Shown in pieces: positions 8,974 through 16,722 of a stretch of 64,000 bases of DNA; position 1 is the stretch's first letter, and each line of letters starts with the position of its first letter. Source of the DNA: Legionella quinlivanii (GTDB taxonomy: Bacteria > Pseudomonadota > Gammaproteobacteria > Legionellales > Legionellaceae); NCBI RefSeq assembly GCF_003265995.1, contig NZ_MVJN01000007.1, forward strand, positions 62,001 to 126,000. The letters run 5' to 3'. The notes under the pieces are model-generated. The model had not been told where the DNA came from and ran no database searches. It was given only the letters and a program-made list of their open reading frames with translations. The translations under genes and the position numbers were made by a program.

Positions 8974-9201
8974 CTAAGCCATTTCTTCAACTGGTTCACT
9001 TAATGCAATGACATTAGACGCATGCAAACCACGCTCGCCTTTTTCCAAATCGTAAGAAACCTGTTGCCCGGGAGCCAGGGTTTTGTACCCTGAACCATGA
9101 ATGGCAGAAAAATGTACAAAAATATCTTCGCCACCACCTTCAGGCATAATAAATCCCCATCCTTTGGCATTATTAAACCATTTAACTTCGCCTGTAGCCA
9201 T
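8974..9201 (-). CDS. Cold-shock domain protein (Csp family)
   Basis: A 75-residue single cold-shock domain. The RNA-binding motifs are clear: KWFNNAKGWGFI (RNP1 region) and DIFVHFSAI (RNP2 region), followed by the basic linker and the end of the barrel. Such proteins bind single-stranded nucleic acids and melt RNA structure. The C-terminus ASNVIALSEPVEEMA is slightly longer than that of E. coli CspA. A GGAGG site precedes the ATG. The upstream AT-rich region could encode a long structured 5-prime leader as in other csp genes. Confidence 0.93.
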   Translation of the reverse strand: MATGEVKWFNNAKGWGFIMPEGGGEDIFVHFSAIHGSGYKTLAPGQQVSYDLEKGERGLHASNVIALSEPVEEMA

Positions 9202-9504
9202 AAATCCTCCTTAAACTGGCAGCTGCATATCGATTTATACAACATAACCAATAGCGTAATTGCCTTCGTCCTTAAATGACAATTGTGAAAACCCATAAAT
9301 AATATAGGTACTTTTCAACATAACTCAAAATTCATGCTTGTCAAATATTTTTTATGAAAAAATTTATTATTTTCCTGACATTATAAGGAGTCTGCTCTAA
9401 AAAAAATTACTGTTTTAAAAAAATGCTCATATTCAGCAAGCCTGGATTAACTTTTAATACACCATCCTTTAGAATGCATAAACTAACCAAAATAGCTTGA
9501 GACT
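9202..9504. other. Intergenic region between csp and HIT genes
   Basis: This stretch separates two divergent genes and is strongly AT-rich. It should hold the csp promoter and leader on the minus strand and the promoter of the HIT gene on the plus strand. I see no convincing RNA gene or repeat in it and cannot place the promoters with confidence. Confidence 0.5.
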
Positions 9505-9948
9505 ATGTTTTCAATCGACGAGCGCATACTAAATTCCAGTGTATTTGTTTGTGAGAGCCGTTTATCTACCGTACTGGTAAAAAATGACAGCCGTTTCCCC
9601 TGGCTTCTTTTAGTGCCACGAGTGGAGGGCGTACAGGAAATCACCCAGTTATCTCCAAAACAACAACTCGTCCTTATGGAGGAGATCGATTTGTTTTCCC
9701 GCGTTTTACAGGCGTGTTGTGAACCGGATAAATTAAACATCGGTGCTCTGGGGAATATAGTTAGCCAGTTGCATATTCATATTGTTGCACGATTTAAAAC
9801 CGATATTGCCTGGCCTCATAGCGTGTGGCAGCCTCTGGCGGATAGTTGCTCCTATGACCTGCAAACCCTGGAAATTTTTATCGGGCGAATAAAAGAACAG
9901 ATTACCTGTCTTTCCAGGCCCGCCGATTTACTCTTATTTCCTAAATAA
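9505..9948 (+). CDS. HIT-family nucleotide-binding protein
   Basis: A 147-residue histidine-triad protein. The motif region reads QLHIHIVAR near residue 92, in which the first His of HxHxH is Gln while the catalytic and last His are kept; this variant is usual in one proteobacterial HIT group. Upstream segments FVCESRLSTVLVKNDSRFPWLLLVPRV and LFSRVLQA are also typical. HIT enzymes hydrolyse or transfer nucleotides from small phosphoramidates and dinucleoside polyphosphates; the substrate here is unknown. It is upstream of yqgE, 64 bp apart, and may be transcribed with it. Confidence 0.88.
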   Translation: MFSIDERILNSSVFVCESRLSTVLVKNDSRFPWLLLVPRVEGVQEITQLSPKQQLVLMEEIDLFSRVLQACCEPDKLNIGALGNIVSQLHIHIVARFKTDIAWPHSVWQPLADSCSYDLQTLEIFIGRIKEQITCLSRPADLLLFPK

Positions 9949-10012
9949 AAACAAGTTTTACTCAATGGTATATACTGAGATTAAGAACTATATTTTTTTA
10001 AGGAGAGGGTTT

Positions 10013-10576
10013 ATGGCAATTGATAATTCATTCGCCAATCAACTATTAATTGCCATGCCTTCGTTAACGGATCCTAACTTTCAGCATGCCGTGATTTATG
10101 TGTGCGAGCATAATGAACACGGTACAGTCGGATTAATTATTAACCGTCCCATGCAATACCCGCTTGGGCTCGTTTTTGAACAAATGAATATTCACCCTCT
10201 TCGCAATGAGCAAAACTATCAGCCTTTGCTATATGGAGGCCCTGTGCAGCCGGAAAGAGGTTTTGTAATCCATCGGCCAACCGGCGGCTGGCGTTCCAGT
10301 TTATCCCTGCGCGATGATGTGACCGTGACTACCTCCAATGATATTATCCGCGCAATCGCTGATGATACGGGTCCCAAAGATGCTTTAATTACTCTGGGAT
10401 ATACGGGATGGGGTGAGCATCAGCTTGAGCAGGAAGTGATAACTAATGTATGGCTGGTATGTCCTTATAAGGCCGAAATTATGTATGAAGTTCCTTTTTC
10501 TCAACGATGGGAGTATGCCGGCAAGATTCTGGGCATCAACATGAGTCAACTCACTTCCGACGCTGGTCATGCCTGA
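10013..10576 (+). CDS. YqgE/AlgH family protein (UPF0301)
   Basis: A 187-residue protein. ATG 10013 is chosen because AGGAGAG lies just before it and the product then starts like the family, with NQLLIAMPSLTDPNFQHAVIYVCEHNEHGTVGLIINRP. Later conserved segments are YGGPVQPERGFVIH and DALITLGYTGWGEHQLEQE. The molecular role is unsettled; in Pseudomonas the relative AlgH has been linked to alginate regulation. As in most gammaproteobacteria it directly precedes ruvX, with 46 bp between them. Confidence 0.93.
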   Translation: MAIDNSFANQLLIAMPSLTDPNFQHAVIYVCEHNEHGTVGLIINRPMQYPLGLVFEQMNIHPLRNEQNYQPLLYGGPVQPERGFVIHRPTGGWRSSLSLRDDVTVTTSNDIIRAIADDTGPKDALITLGYTGWGEHQLEQEVITNVWLVCPYKAEIMYEVPFSQRWEYAGKILGINMSQLTSDAGHA

Positions 10577-10622
10577 TAAATCCCGGGTATAATTTATAAG
10601 ACAGCACTATTTGGATTTTTTT

Positions 10623-11045
10623 ATGCCCAGCGGTATTTATTTGGGATTTGACTTTGGTTTAAAGCGCATTGGATTAGCGGTAGGACAAAAAATAACTCTG
10701 ACAGCCCGGCCCCTGACCACCTTCAATGCAGAAGCAGGGATCCCTGACTGGCGTCTGGTCGAGAAATCGATTAAAGAATGGAAACCAGAAGCCCTTATTG
10801 TCGGTTTGCCCACCTGTATCGATAACAGTGAACAGTACACCACCGCCTTAGCCCGCGAGTTTGCAGATCAATTGTCCAATCGTTTTTCCCTGCCCGTTCA
10901 CCTGGTAGATGAACGATTGTCAACTGTAGAAGCCAGAGCAGAGTTGTTTGCTCAGGGCGGATACCGTAAACTAAAGAGCAGCCCTATTGACAGTTTTGCT
11001 GCCTGTGTAATTCTTGAACAATGGCTGCAATATCCGGATAACTAA
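10623..11045 (+). CDS. ruvX: RuvX/YqgF RNase H-fold nuclease (16S rRNA maturation)
   Basis: A 140-residue RNase H-like protein. ATG 10623 is taken as start; an in-frame TTG twelve bases upstream is possible. The core motifs are GFDFGLKRIGLAVG with the first catalytic Asp, IVGLPTCID and LVDERLSTVEARAEL with the second acidic site, then DSFAACVILEQW. In E. coli YqgF processes the 5-prime end of 16S rRNA. It follows yqgE and precedes pyrB with a single intervening base, a common gammaproteobacterial order. Confidence 0.92.
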   Translation: MPSGIYLGFDFGLKRIGLAVGQKITLTARPLTTFNAEAGIPDWRLVEKSIKEWKPEALIVGLPTCIDNSEQYTTALAREFADQLSNRFSLPVHLVDERLSTVEARAELFAQGGYRKLKSSPIDSFAACVILEQWLQYPDN

Positions 11046-11046
11046 T

Positions 11047-11946
11047 ATGAATCATTTTCTTAATATCGATCAGTTAAACTCGGCTGAGATCCATCGTTTG
11101 CTGGAGCGTGCCAAGGCATTCAAAGAGAATAAAATTCCTTACCCCGCGTATTCTGAACAGCGCCTGGCCAATTTATTTTATGAAAACAGCACCCGAACAA
11201 GAGTCAGTTTTGAAGTGGCTGCTGATAACTTATCCATGCAGGTAATCAACCTTGATTTGGATAGGTCCTCAGAAAGCAAAGGGGAAGTGATTGAGGACAC
11301 CATAAGAAATCTTGCGGCAATGGGGATTAATTTGTTTACCATTCGTCACAGCCAGAATTTTTTGCCTCAGGAATTATCTCAGATATTAGATAAAGGCGTT
11401 CATTTAATTAATGCCGGCGATGGCACGAATGAGCATCCTACTCAGGCAATGCTGGATTTAATGACTATCCTTGAACATAAACCTGACCTGCAATCGCTGA
11501 AAATCGCTTTAATCGGTAATCTGCGGCATTCTCGGGTAGCGAATTCCCTGCAGAAGTTATTTGCTCTCGTTGGGGTTAAAGAACTTCATTTAATAGCACC
11601 AGAGCTATGGCAACCGCAAACGCTGCATTTTGGTCAAGCTACAGAATCGCTGCGGGAGGGATTAAGCAATGCGGATGTGGTGATATGTCTTCGCGTACAG
11701 CGTGAACGATTGCTGGATAATGAAAACCTCGATTTGAGCACATTTCGCCGTTATTTTGCCCTGACCCGTGAGCATGTTAAATGGGCAAAACCTGACGCCA
11801 TTGTGATGCATCCCGGGCCGGTGAATCGTGGTGTTGAGATTGACAGCGACATCGTTGATGGACCGCAATCAGTCATTTTGCAGCAAGTACGAAATGGCGT
11901 GTTTATGCGCATGGCGGTGCTTGACGCGGTAATGAACTCCAGATAA
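11047..11946 (+). CDS. pyrB: Aspartate carbamoyltransferase catalytic subunit
   Basis: A 299-residue enzyme that condenses carbamoyl phosphate and aspartate in pyrimidine synthesis. ATG 11047 gives the usual family N-terminus (FLNIDQLNSAEI). The carbamoyl phosphate loop STRTRVSFE is at about residue 50, IRHSQ and GDGTNEHPTQAMLDLMTI in the middle, and VMHPGPVNRGVEI near the end. No regulatory pyrI gene follows. It is linked to ruvX with only one base between, and a GC-rich hairpin follows its stop. Confidence 0.94.
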   Translation: MNHFLNIDQLNSAEIHRLLERAKAFKENKIPYPAYSEQRLANLFYENSTRTRVSFEVAADNLSMQVINLDLDRSSESKGEVIEDTIRNLAAMGINLFTIRHSQNFLPQELSQILDKGVHLINAGDGTNEHPTQAMLDLMTILEHKPDLQSLKIALIGNLRHSRVANSLQKLFALVGVKELHLIAPELWQPQTLHFGQATESLREGLSNADVVICLRVQRERLLDNENLDLSTFRRYFALTREHVKWAKPDAIVMHPGPVNRGVEIDSDIVDGPQSVILQQVRNGVFMRMAVLDAVMNSR

Positions 11947-11953
11947 GTGCATG

Positions 11954-11979
11954 GCAGGCCTGGCTTTTCGCCAGCCTGC
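11954..11979. terminator. Hairpin between convergent pyrB and comM
   Basis: GCAGGCCTGGC and GCCAGCCTGC pair with one bulged base around a 5-nt loop. It sits between two convergent genes, so it could end transcription from both sides. No long T-run follows on either strand. Confidence 0.5.
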
Positions 11980-11999
11980 AGTATGTTCTGGAGGGAACA

Positions 12000-13508
12000 T
12001 TATTTTGGAGCCTGCAGCATTTGTCTGAACGACAATGCCTGTTTCAATGAACTGTTATCCACCCGGCTTTTATTCTTCATATCAGCAATGGTGCGCGCTA
12101 CTTTCAGGAGGCGATGATAGGCGCGTGCCGAAAAATTAAGTCGTGATAATACTTCAGATAAAAATTGCTGTTCTTCCTGCTGCAGCTCGCAGAATACTTC
12201 GCATTCTTTGGCGCTCAAGTGCGCATTGAGACAACCCTGTCTTGCCAATTGCAGTTCTCGACAGCTTTGCACCTCATTTCTCAGATATTCACTTTGTTTT
12301 GATTCGTTATTGACAGGGCTAAGCAATTCCTCTTTGGACAGTGGCTGTACAGTAATTTGCATGTCAATGCGGTCCAGAAAGGGGGCCGATAATTTGCCAA
12401 GATAGCGATGAATTCGTTCCGGGCTGCACAGGCAATTGGCTGTGGGATTACCCCATTGCCCGCAGGGGCATGGGTTCATTGCTGCTATCAATTGAAATCT
12501 GGCAGGATATTCCGTTTGAACAGCGGCTCTGGAAATATGAATAACGCCTGATTCAAGAGGTTCACGCAGAGTTTCCAGCACGTGCCTGCTGAATTCAGGC
12601 AGCTCGTCTAAAAATAATATACCATTATGCGCCAGGGAAATTTCACCGGGCTTGGGAGGATTGCTGCCGCCGACCAGTGCCACCGTCGATGCGGTATGGT
12701 GAGGGGAGCGAAAAGGGGGAGAGCGCCAGCTCTGATAATCGATCGCTTTTTTGCTGATGGAATGTATAGCAATGCATTCAAATGCCTGTTCATCACCGAG
12801 TTCTGGAACCAGGGTATGGAATCGTTTTGCCAACATGGTTTTGCCGCTGCCTGGAGAGCCGCATAATAATACACTATGACCTCCTGCTGCAGCGATGAAC
12901 ATGGCTTGTTTGGCATGTTCCTGTCCCTTGATATCCGACCAGTCCATGGTAGGGCTGATAGCCGTAGGGCGGGGTGGCGGCAGATTTTGAAGCGGGGTAT
13001 CCAGGCTTAAATAACTGCAGATTTCTCTCAGGCTGTTAGATGCCAATACGCCCTCATAACTAATTAGTGACGCCTCTTCTGCATTATCCGCCGGTATAAT
13101 AATCAATCTATTATCACGACGGCTGGATAAAATAACGGGAATAATAGCATTAATACCACGTAAGCCTCCATCCAGTGCCAGTTCACCGATAAATTCATGA
13201 CTGGACAGTTTGGCGGGTGGAATTTGCCCTGAAGCGGCCAGAATACCTATGGCAATGGGTAAGTCAAAACCACTGCCTGATTTTGGAAGTTCCGCAGGGG
13301 CCAGATTCACTGTGATTTTACGACATGGGAATTCAAATTGGCTATTTACGATGGCGCTTCTTACCCGATCTTTACTCTCCTTCACTGCAGTTTCTGGCAG
13401 GCCTACTATAGTAAAATTGGGCAGGCCATAGGCCAGATGGACTTCGACAGAAACAGGCTTGGCATAAATACCAATAGCACTGCGTGTTTTGCTAAGTGCG
13501 AGATTCAT
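12000..13508 (-). CDS. comM: ComM/YifB-family AAA+ ATPase (Mg-chelatase-like)
   Basis: A 502-residue protein with an N-terminal Lon-type domain (ALPNFTIVGLPETAVKESKDRVRSA) and a AAA+ motor: Walker A CGSPGSGKTMLAKR, Walker B GILFLDELPEF, the zinc-like NPCPCGQWG segment and the sensor region SAPFLDRIDM. ComM is a hexameric helicase that drives branch migration during natural transformation. Legionella are naturally competent, which fits. It is monocistronic or first in line, transcribed away from ubiK, which lies 42 bp upstream on the same strand. Confidence 0.93.
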   Translation of the reverse strand: MNLALSKTRSAIGIYAKPVSVEVHLAYGLPNFTIVGLPETAVKESKDRVRSAIVNSQFEFPCRKITVNLAPAELPKSGSGFDLPIAIGILAASGQIPPAKLSSHEFIGELALDGGLRGINAIIPVILSSRRDNRLIIIPADNAEEASLISYEGVLASNSLREICSYLSLDTPLQNLPPPRPTAISPTMDWSDIKGQEHAKQAMFIAAAGGHSVLLCGSPGSGKTMLAKRFHTLVPELGDEQAFECIAIHSISKKAIDYQSWRSPPFRSPHHTASTVALVGGSNPPKPGEISLAHNGILFLDELPEFSRHVLETLREPLESGVIHISRAAVQTEYPARFQLIAAMNPCPCGQWGNPTANCLCSPERIHRYLGKLSAPFLDRIDMQITVQPLSKEELLSPVNNESKQSEYLRNEVQSCRELQLARQGCLNAHLSAKECEVFCELQQEEQQFLSEVLSRLNFSARAYHRLLKVARTIADMKNKSRVDNSSLKQALSFRQMLQAPK

Positions 13509-13550
13509 TTTTATTCCTTTAGGTAGACTTGTAGCAAATCAAAAAACAGT

Positions 13551-13823
13551 TTAGACGTTATCCTGGTCTTTTTTTTCTGTTGATTGAAGTTTAATCATTA
13601 AATTAACCTGAGCTTCCAGCGCTTCCAGTTTTTCCCTGGTGCGGCCTAAAACTTTGGCTTGTACATCGAATTCTTCACGGGTGATTAGATCCATACGATT
13701 GAATGCAATCTGCAAAATTTCCTTAAATTTGTCTTCAACATCTTTTTCAATGTTCTGGATGCTGGAGGGGAGGCTGGCAAATAATTTTTTGGCCAGGTCA
13801 TCGAAATATTTGGGGTCAAACAT
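13551..13823 (-). CDS. ubiK: UbiK/BMFP-family accessory factor of ubiquinone synthesis
   Basis: A 90-residue protein with an amphipathic helix in the first half (PKYFDDLAKKLFASLP) and a C-terminal coiled coil that includes DLITREEFDVQAKVLGRTREKLEALEAQV, the hallmark of the BMFP/YqiC family. UbiK helps the soluble Ubi complex in aerobic ubiquinone synthesis by contacting lipids. It is directly upstream of comM in the same direction, an arrangement also seen in other gammaproteobacteria. The ATG follows AAGGAGTTTC. Confidence 0.88.
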   Translation of the reverse strand: MFDPKYFDDLAKKLFASLPSSIQNIEKDVEDKFKEILQIAFNRMDLITREEFDVQAKVLGRTREKLEALEAQVNLMIKLQSTEKKDQDNV

Positions 13824-14017
13824 TATGAAACTCCTTATCAGGTAGAGTATTAAATCTGAAACTATTTAACGGTCTCAGTATAACTCAATGCGGAAAGTCT
13901 GATAACTGATTTATATTATTAGCTATTAAAAACAGGTTTGCTGGAAAAAACTTTTTCCTGATTATAGAAATGATCAGCTAGAATATTATTTTTAATTGAA
14001 AGCTTCTCCAGGAATAA

Positions 14018-14357
<340 letters not shown>

Positions 14358-14359
<2 letters not shown>

Positions 14360-14423
14360 GCTCTGTGAACCAATTTTAATTGTGGCTGCAAATGCTGCTA
14401 ACTGGTGCTGGTTCACAGAACCT
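14358..14423. repeat. Inverted repeat overlapping the PII stop codon
   Basis: Two 15-bp arms (14358-14372 and 14409-14423) match at 14 of 15 positions and are separated by 36 bp. The left arm starts inside the TAG of the PII gene; the right arm ends just before the convergent EVE gene. It may serve as a bidirectional terminator or be a mobile palindrome. Confidence 0.55.
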
Positions 14424-14431
14424 AAGCCCGC

Positions 14432-14887
14432 TCACTTTAATTCCTGGATAAAATGCCATTCGCCGGCGCTTACAGGCATCACTGACAAGCGATTTCCTTT
14501 TCTTAACAAGGGCATACTGCCCAGCTCGGGATAATTTTTTAGTTCCTCAAGCGAAATCAAACGTTTGAATTTCTCTTTAAACCGCACATCGACCATAAAC
14601 CAGCGTGGGTTTTCAGGTGTGCTTTTAGGATCAGGATGTTCGCTGTCTGGATCAAATGCGGTGAAATCGGGATAGGCTTTACTGGTTATTTCGGCAATGC
14701 CAATAATACCAGGCGGAGTGCAATTGGAATGGTAAAACAATATCTGATCACCCGTTGACATTTCTTTTATAAAATTCCTGGCCTGATAATTTCTGACACC
14801 GTCCCAATGGGTTGTCTGATTCGGTGCTTTTTGTAAATCATCAATACTGAAACAGGAAGGTTCTGACTTCATTAACCAATAGTTCAT
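14432..14887 (-). CDS. EVE-domain protein
   Basis: A 151-residue protein that is a single EVE domain: MNYWLMKSEPSCFSIDDL at the start, WDGVRNYQARNFIKEMSTGDQILFYHSN, then GIIGIAEI and RWFMVDVRF. EVE domains belong to the PUA-like fold and bind modified bases in RNA or DNA. The function of this stand-alone form is unknown. It follows the formyl-THF cyclo-ligase gene with 4 bp between them, an association seen in many gammaproteobacteria. Confidence 0.92.
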   Translation of the reverse strand: MNYWLMKSEPSCFSIDDLQKAPNQTTHWDGVRNYQARNFIKEMSTGDQILFYHSNCTPPGIIGIAEITSKAYPDFTAFDPDSEHPDPKSTPENPRWFMVDVRFKEKFKRLISLEELKNYPELGSMPLLRKGNRLSVMPVSAGEWHFIQELK

Positions 14888-14891
14888 TTTT

Positions 14892-15464
14892 TTATTTAAT
14901 CCAGTAAGTTTTCTCTTCGGTCACTACAATAGACATTTTCACATCCCAGTCATCGGGTTTGATAAAGCTGGTGTGTTGTAATTCATAGGCGACGCCAATT
15001 GTGAGGGGGCGATCAATTGTGTCCAGGCATTTGTCATAATAGCCTCCCCCCATGCCTAAACGAGTACCATAATCATCAAAGGCAACCAGAGGCAAAAGGA
15101 TAAGATCCAATTGGTGGATACTAATCTCTTTGCCGGACTCAACTTGCGGCTCGTGAATGTTATGTCTATTTCTTTCAAATAAAGTGGCAGGCGTCGCCGG
15201 CATAAAATGCATGTTTCTATCGGGCCGAATAACAGGAAAATAACAATATTTTCCTTGTAAGGGAACAGAGCGCCATATATCGTGTAAATCCACTTCACCG
15301 TTTGCTGCATGATAAAGCGCAATATGTCTGGCGTTGCGAAACACGGCCAGCTGTTTAATCCGATTGCAGATTCGTCTGGAGTTTGTCCGGCGATATTCCA
15401 GGGGAAGCCGTTCTCTTATGCCCCTGTAAACTTCTCTCATGCTTCGTTTTAGACGATCGGCCAT
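14892..15464 (-). CDS. 5-formyltetrahydrofolate cyclo-ligase
   Basis: A 190-residue enzyme that converts 5-formyl-THF to 5,10-methenyl-THF with ATP. Typical parts are the basic N-terminus RLKRSMREVYRGIRERLP, ALYHAANGEVDL, the YCYFPVI substrate region, and the nucleotide-binding LPLVAFDDYGTRLGMGGGYYDKCL, followed by GVAYELQ. It heads a two-gene unit with the EVE gene. In many relatives 6S RNA sits immediately upstream of this gene, but I find no 6S-like sequence here. Confidence 0.92.
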   Translation of the reverse strand: MADRLKRSMREVYRGIRERLPLEYRRTNSRRICNRIKQLAVFRNARHIALYHAANGEVDLHDIWRSVPLQGKYCYFPVIRPDRNMHFMPATPATLFERNRHNIHEPQVESGKEISIHQLDLILLPLVAFDDYGTRLGMGGGYYDKCLDTIDRPLTIGVAYELQHTSFIKPDDWDVKMSIVVTEEKTYWIK

Positions 15465-15688
15465 GATAATTCCACAAAAAAAGAAACATTTATCAGTTAT
15501 TTTGGAACAAAAATCACTGAAAATCCATGCTAAATCGAATCCAGTGTTTAAAGACAGGAAATCCTTTCGAATATTAAAGTGATTCTGTCAGAAAATTTTG
15601 TCAAAAGATCCTAGGCATAATTTAAAAAATAAGGTATATAGCAATTTTTTTATTGTCGTATTCAATAAAATTTGCAAGAGGTGAGTAT

Positions 15689-15868
15689 ATGACTGATCTG
15701 TTTGATGAGGATGAAATACTGGACGAAGATGGATTTGTCAATCCTGAGGATGATGATGTGGATATGGATGCCGGCGAATCTGCCGTTTTAGATGCACGTC
15801 GTCGTTTGGAGAATATGCTGGAGGAAAAGCGCTTGCGTGAGGAGCTTGATGATTTTATGGATTATTAG
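15689..15868 (+). CDS. Small acidic PA3496-family protein
   Basis: A 59-residue protein. The chosen ATG follows AAGAGGTGAG; the frame is open for 12 codons further upstream without a better start. The first half is very acidic (many Asp and Glu), and the second half has ARRRLENMLEEKRLREELDDFMDY, the signature of the small proteins typified by Pseudomonas PA3496, sometimes called envelope integrity proteins. The function is not established. It lies 3 bp before the aminodeoxychorismate lyase gene. Confidence 0.72.
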   Translation: MTDLFDEDEILDEDGFVNPEDDDVDMDAGESAVLDARRRLENMLEEKRLREELDDFMDY

Positions 15869-15871
15869 CAG

Positions 15872-16702
15872 GTGATTCGCATTCACTTCCATCCGCCTGG
15901 CGCTAGCTTGTGCCTTTCATCGGCAGATAGGTTATTTCTTGGTGAAGCAGTATTTGAAACGCTCAAAGTTAGAAGGGGCAAAGCATTATATAGCAGCCTT
16001 CACTGGAAGCGTTTAAGTAATACCGCCGCATTATTGGGTATTCCTTTTACTTTGGCTTTAGAAGAATGGCAAAGAGTGATCGGACAATATCTGGCAGAGC
16101 AGAATTTCACTGAGGGTGGATTGAAAATCATATTAACACCTGGCACAGCCGCTCGTGGTTTGACGCAAGGCGGCAATAGCCCGCATCTTGTTCTGGAGTG
16201 CTTTGATTATCAGCCCCTTGAGTCTCCCCTTGGATTAATCAGCTGCCCCTGGCAAAGGGATCGTATGAATCCTGTTTACCAGTATAAATCTGTCAGCTAT
16301 TTTGAAGAGATTCTGGCACGTCGTTGGGCCGCTAATCGGAATGCAGACGACGTTTTATTTTTTAATACAGAAAACAGGGCGACCGAAACCAGCATTGCCA
16401 ACTTTTTTATCATCCATCAAAACAGGATAGAAACCCCTCCGCATGCTGAGGGCTTAATATCCGGCATATTGCGTGAGCGTATATTGTCTATTTGCCAGAA
16501 TAACCAGATAGATTGCCGGGAAAGTCCTCTTACCAGAGCAATGATTCAGGATGCCGAGGCATTATTTACCAGCAATGTGCTGCAGGGAATAAAAGCGGTT
16601 TCCCGAATAGACCATCTTGACAAGAATAGCGCCCATCCCCTGTTTATCCGATTATCCGCATTGCTGGCAAAAGAAATGGATGAATTTGCTTTTTCATTAT
16701 GA
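15872..16702 (+). CDS. pabC: Class IV aminotransferase-fold enzyme, likely aminodeoxychorismate lyase
   Basis: A 276-residue PLP enzyme starting at GTG. The fold-type IV features are LGEAVFETLKV near residue 23, YKSVSYFEEILAR with the Schiff-base Lys139, and NRATETSIANFFI with Glu172, then TPPHAEGLISGILRE and FTSNVLQGI. This pattern fits 4-amino-4-deoxychorismate lyase, which makes p-aminobenzoate for folate, but D-amino acid or branched-chain aminotransferase cannot be excluded by eye. It is convergent with the 820-residue gene, with 20 bp between them. Confidence 0.8.
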   Translation: MIRIHFHPPGASLCLSSADRLFLGEAVFETLKVRRGKALYSSLHWKRLSNTAALLGIPFTLALEEWQRVIGQYLAEQNFTEGGLKIILTPGTAARGLTQGGNSPHLVLECFDYQPLESPLGLISCPWQRDRMNPVYQYKSVSYFEEILARRWAANRNADDVLFFNTENRATETSIANFFIIHQNRIETPPHAEGLISGILRERILSICQNNQIDCRESPLTRAMIQDAEALFTSNVLQGIKAVSRIDHLDKNSAHPLFIRLSALLAKEMDEFAFSL

Positions 16703-16722
16703 AGACACCAGCAACCTGAGTT

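Noticed and set aside
9000-9296. A longer minus-strand frame overlapping the cold-shock gene
   Set aside because: The 75-residue frame is an unmistakable cold-shock domain; the other is a shifted shadow.
15465-15688. A 6S RNA gene upstream of the formyl-THF cyclo-ligase gene
   Set aside because: The place is typical for ssrS, but I cannot draw the long closing stem and central bubble of 6S RNA in this AT-rich sequence.
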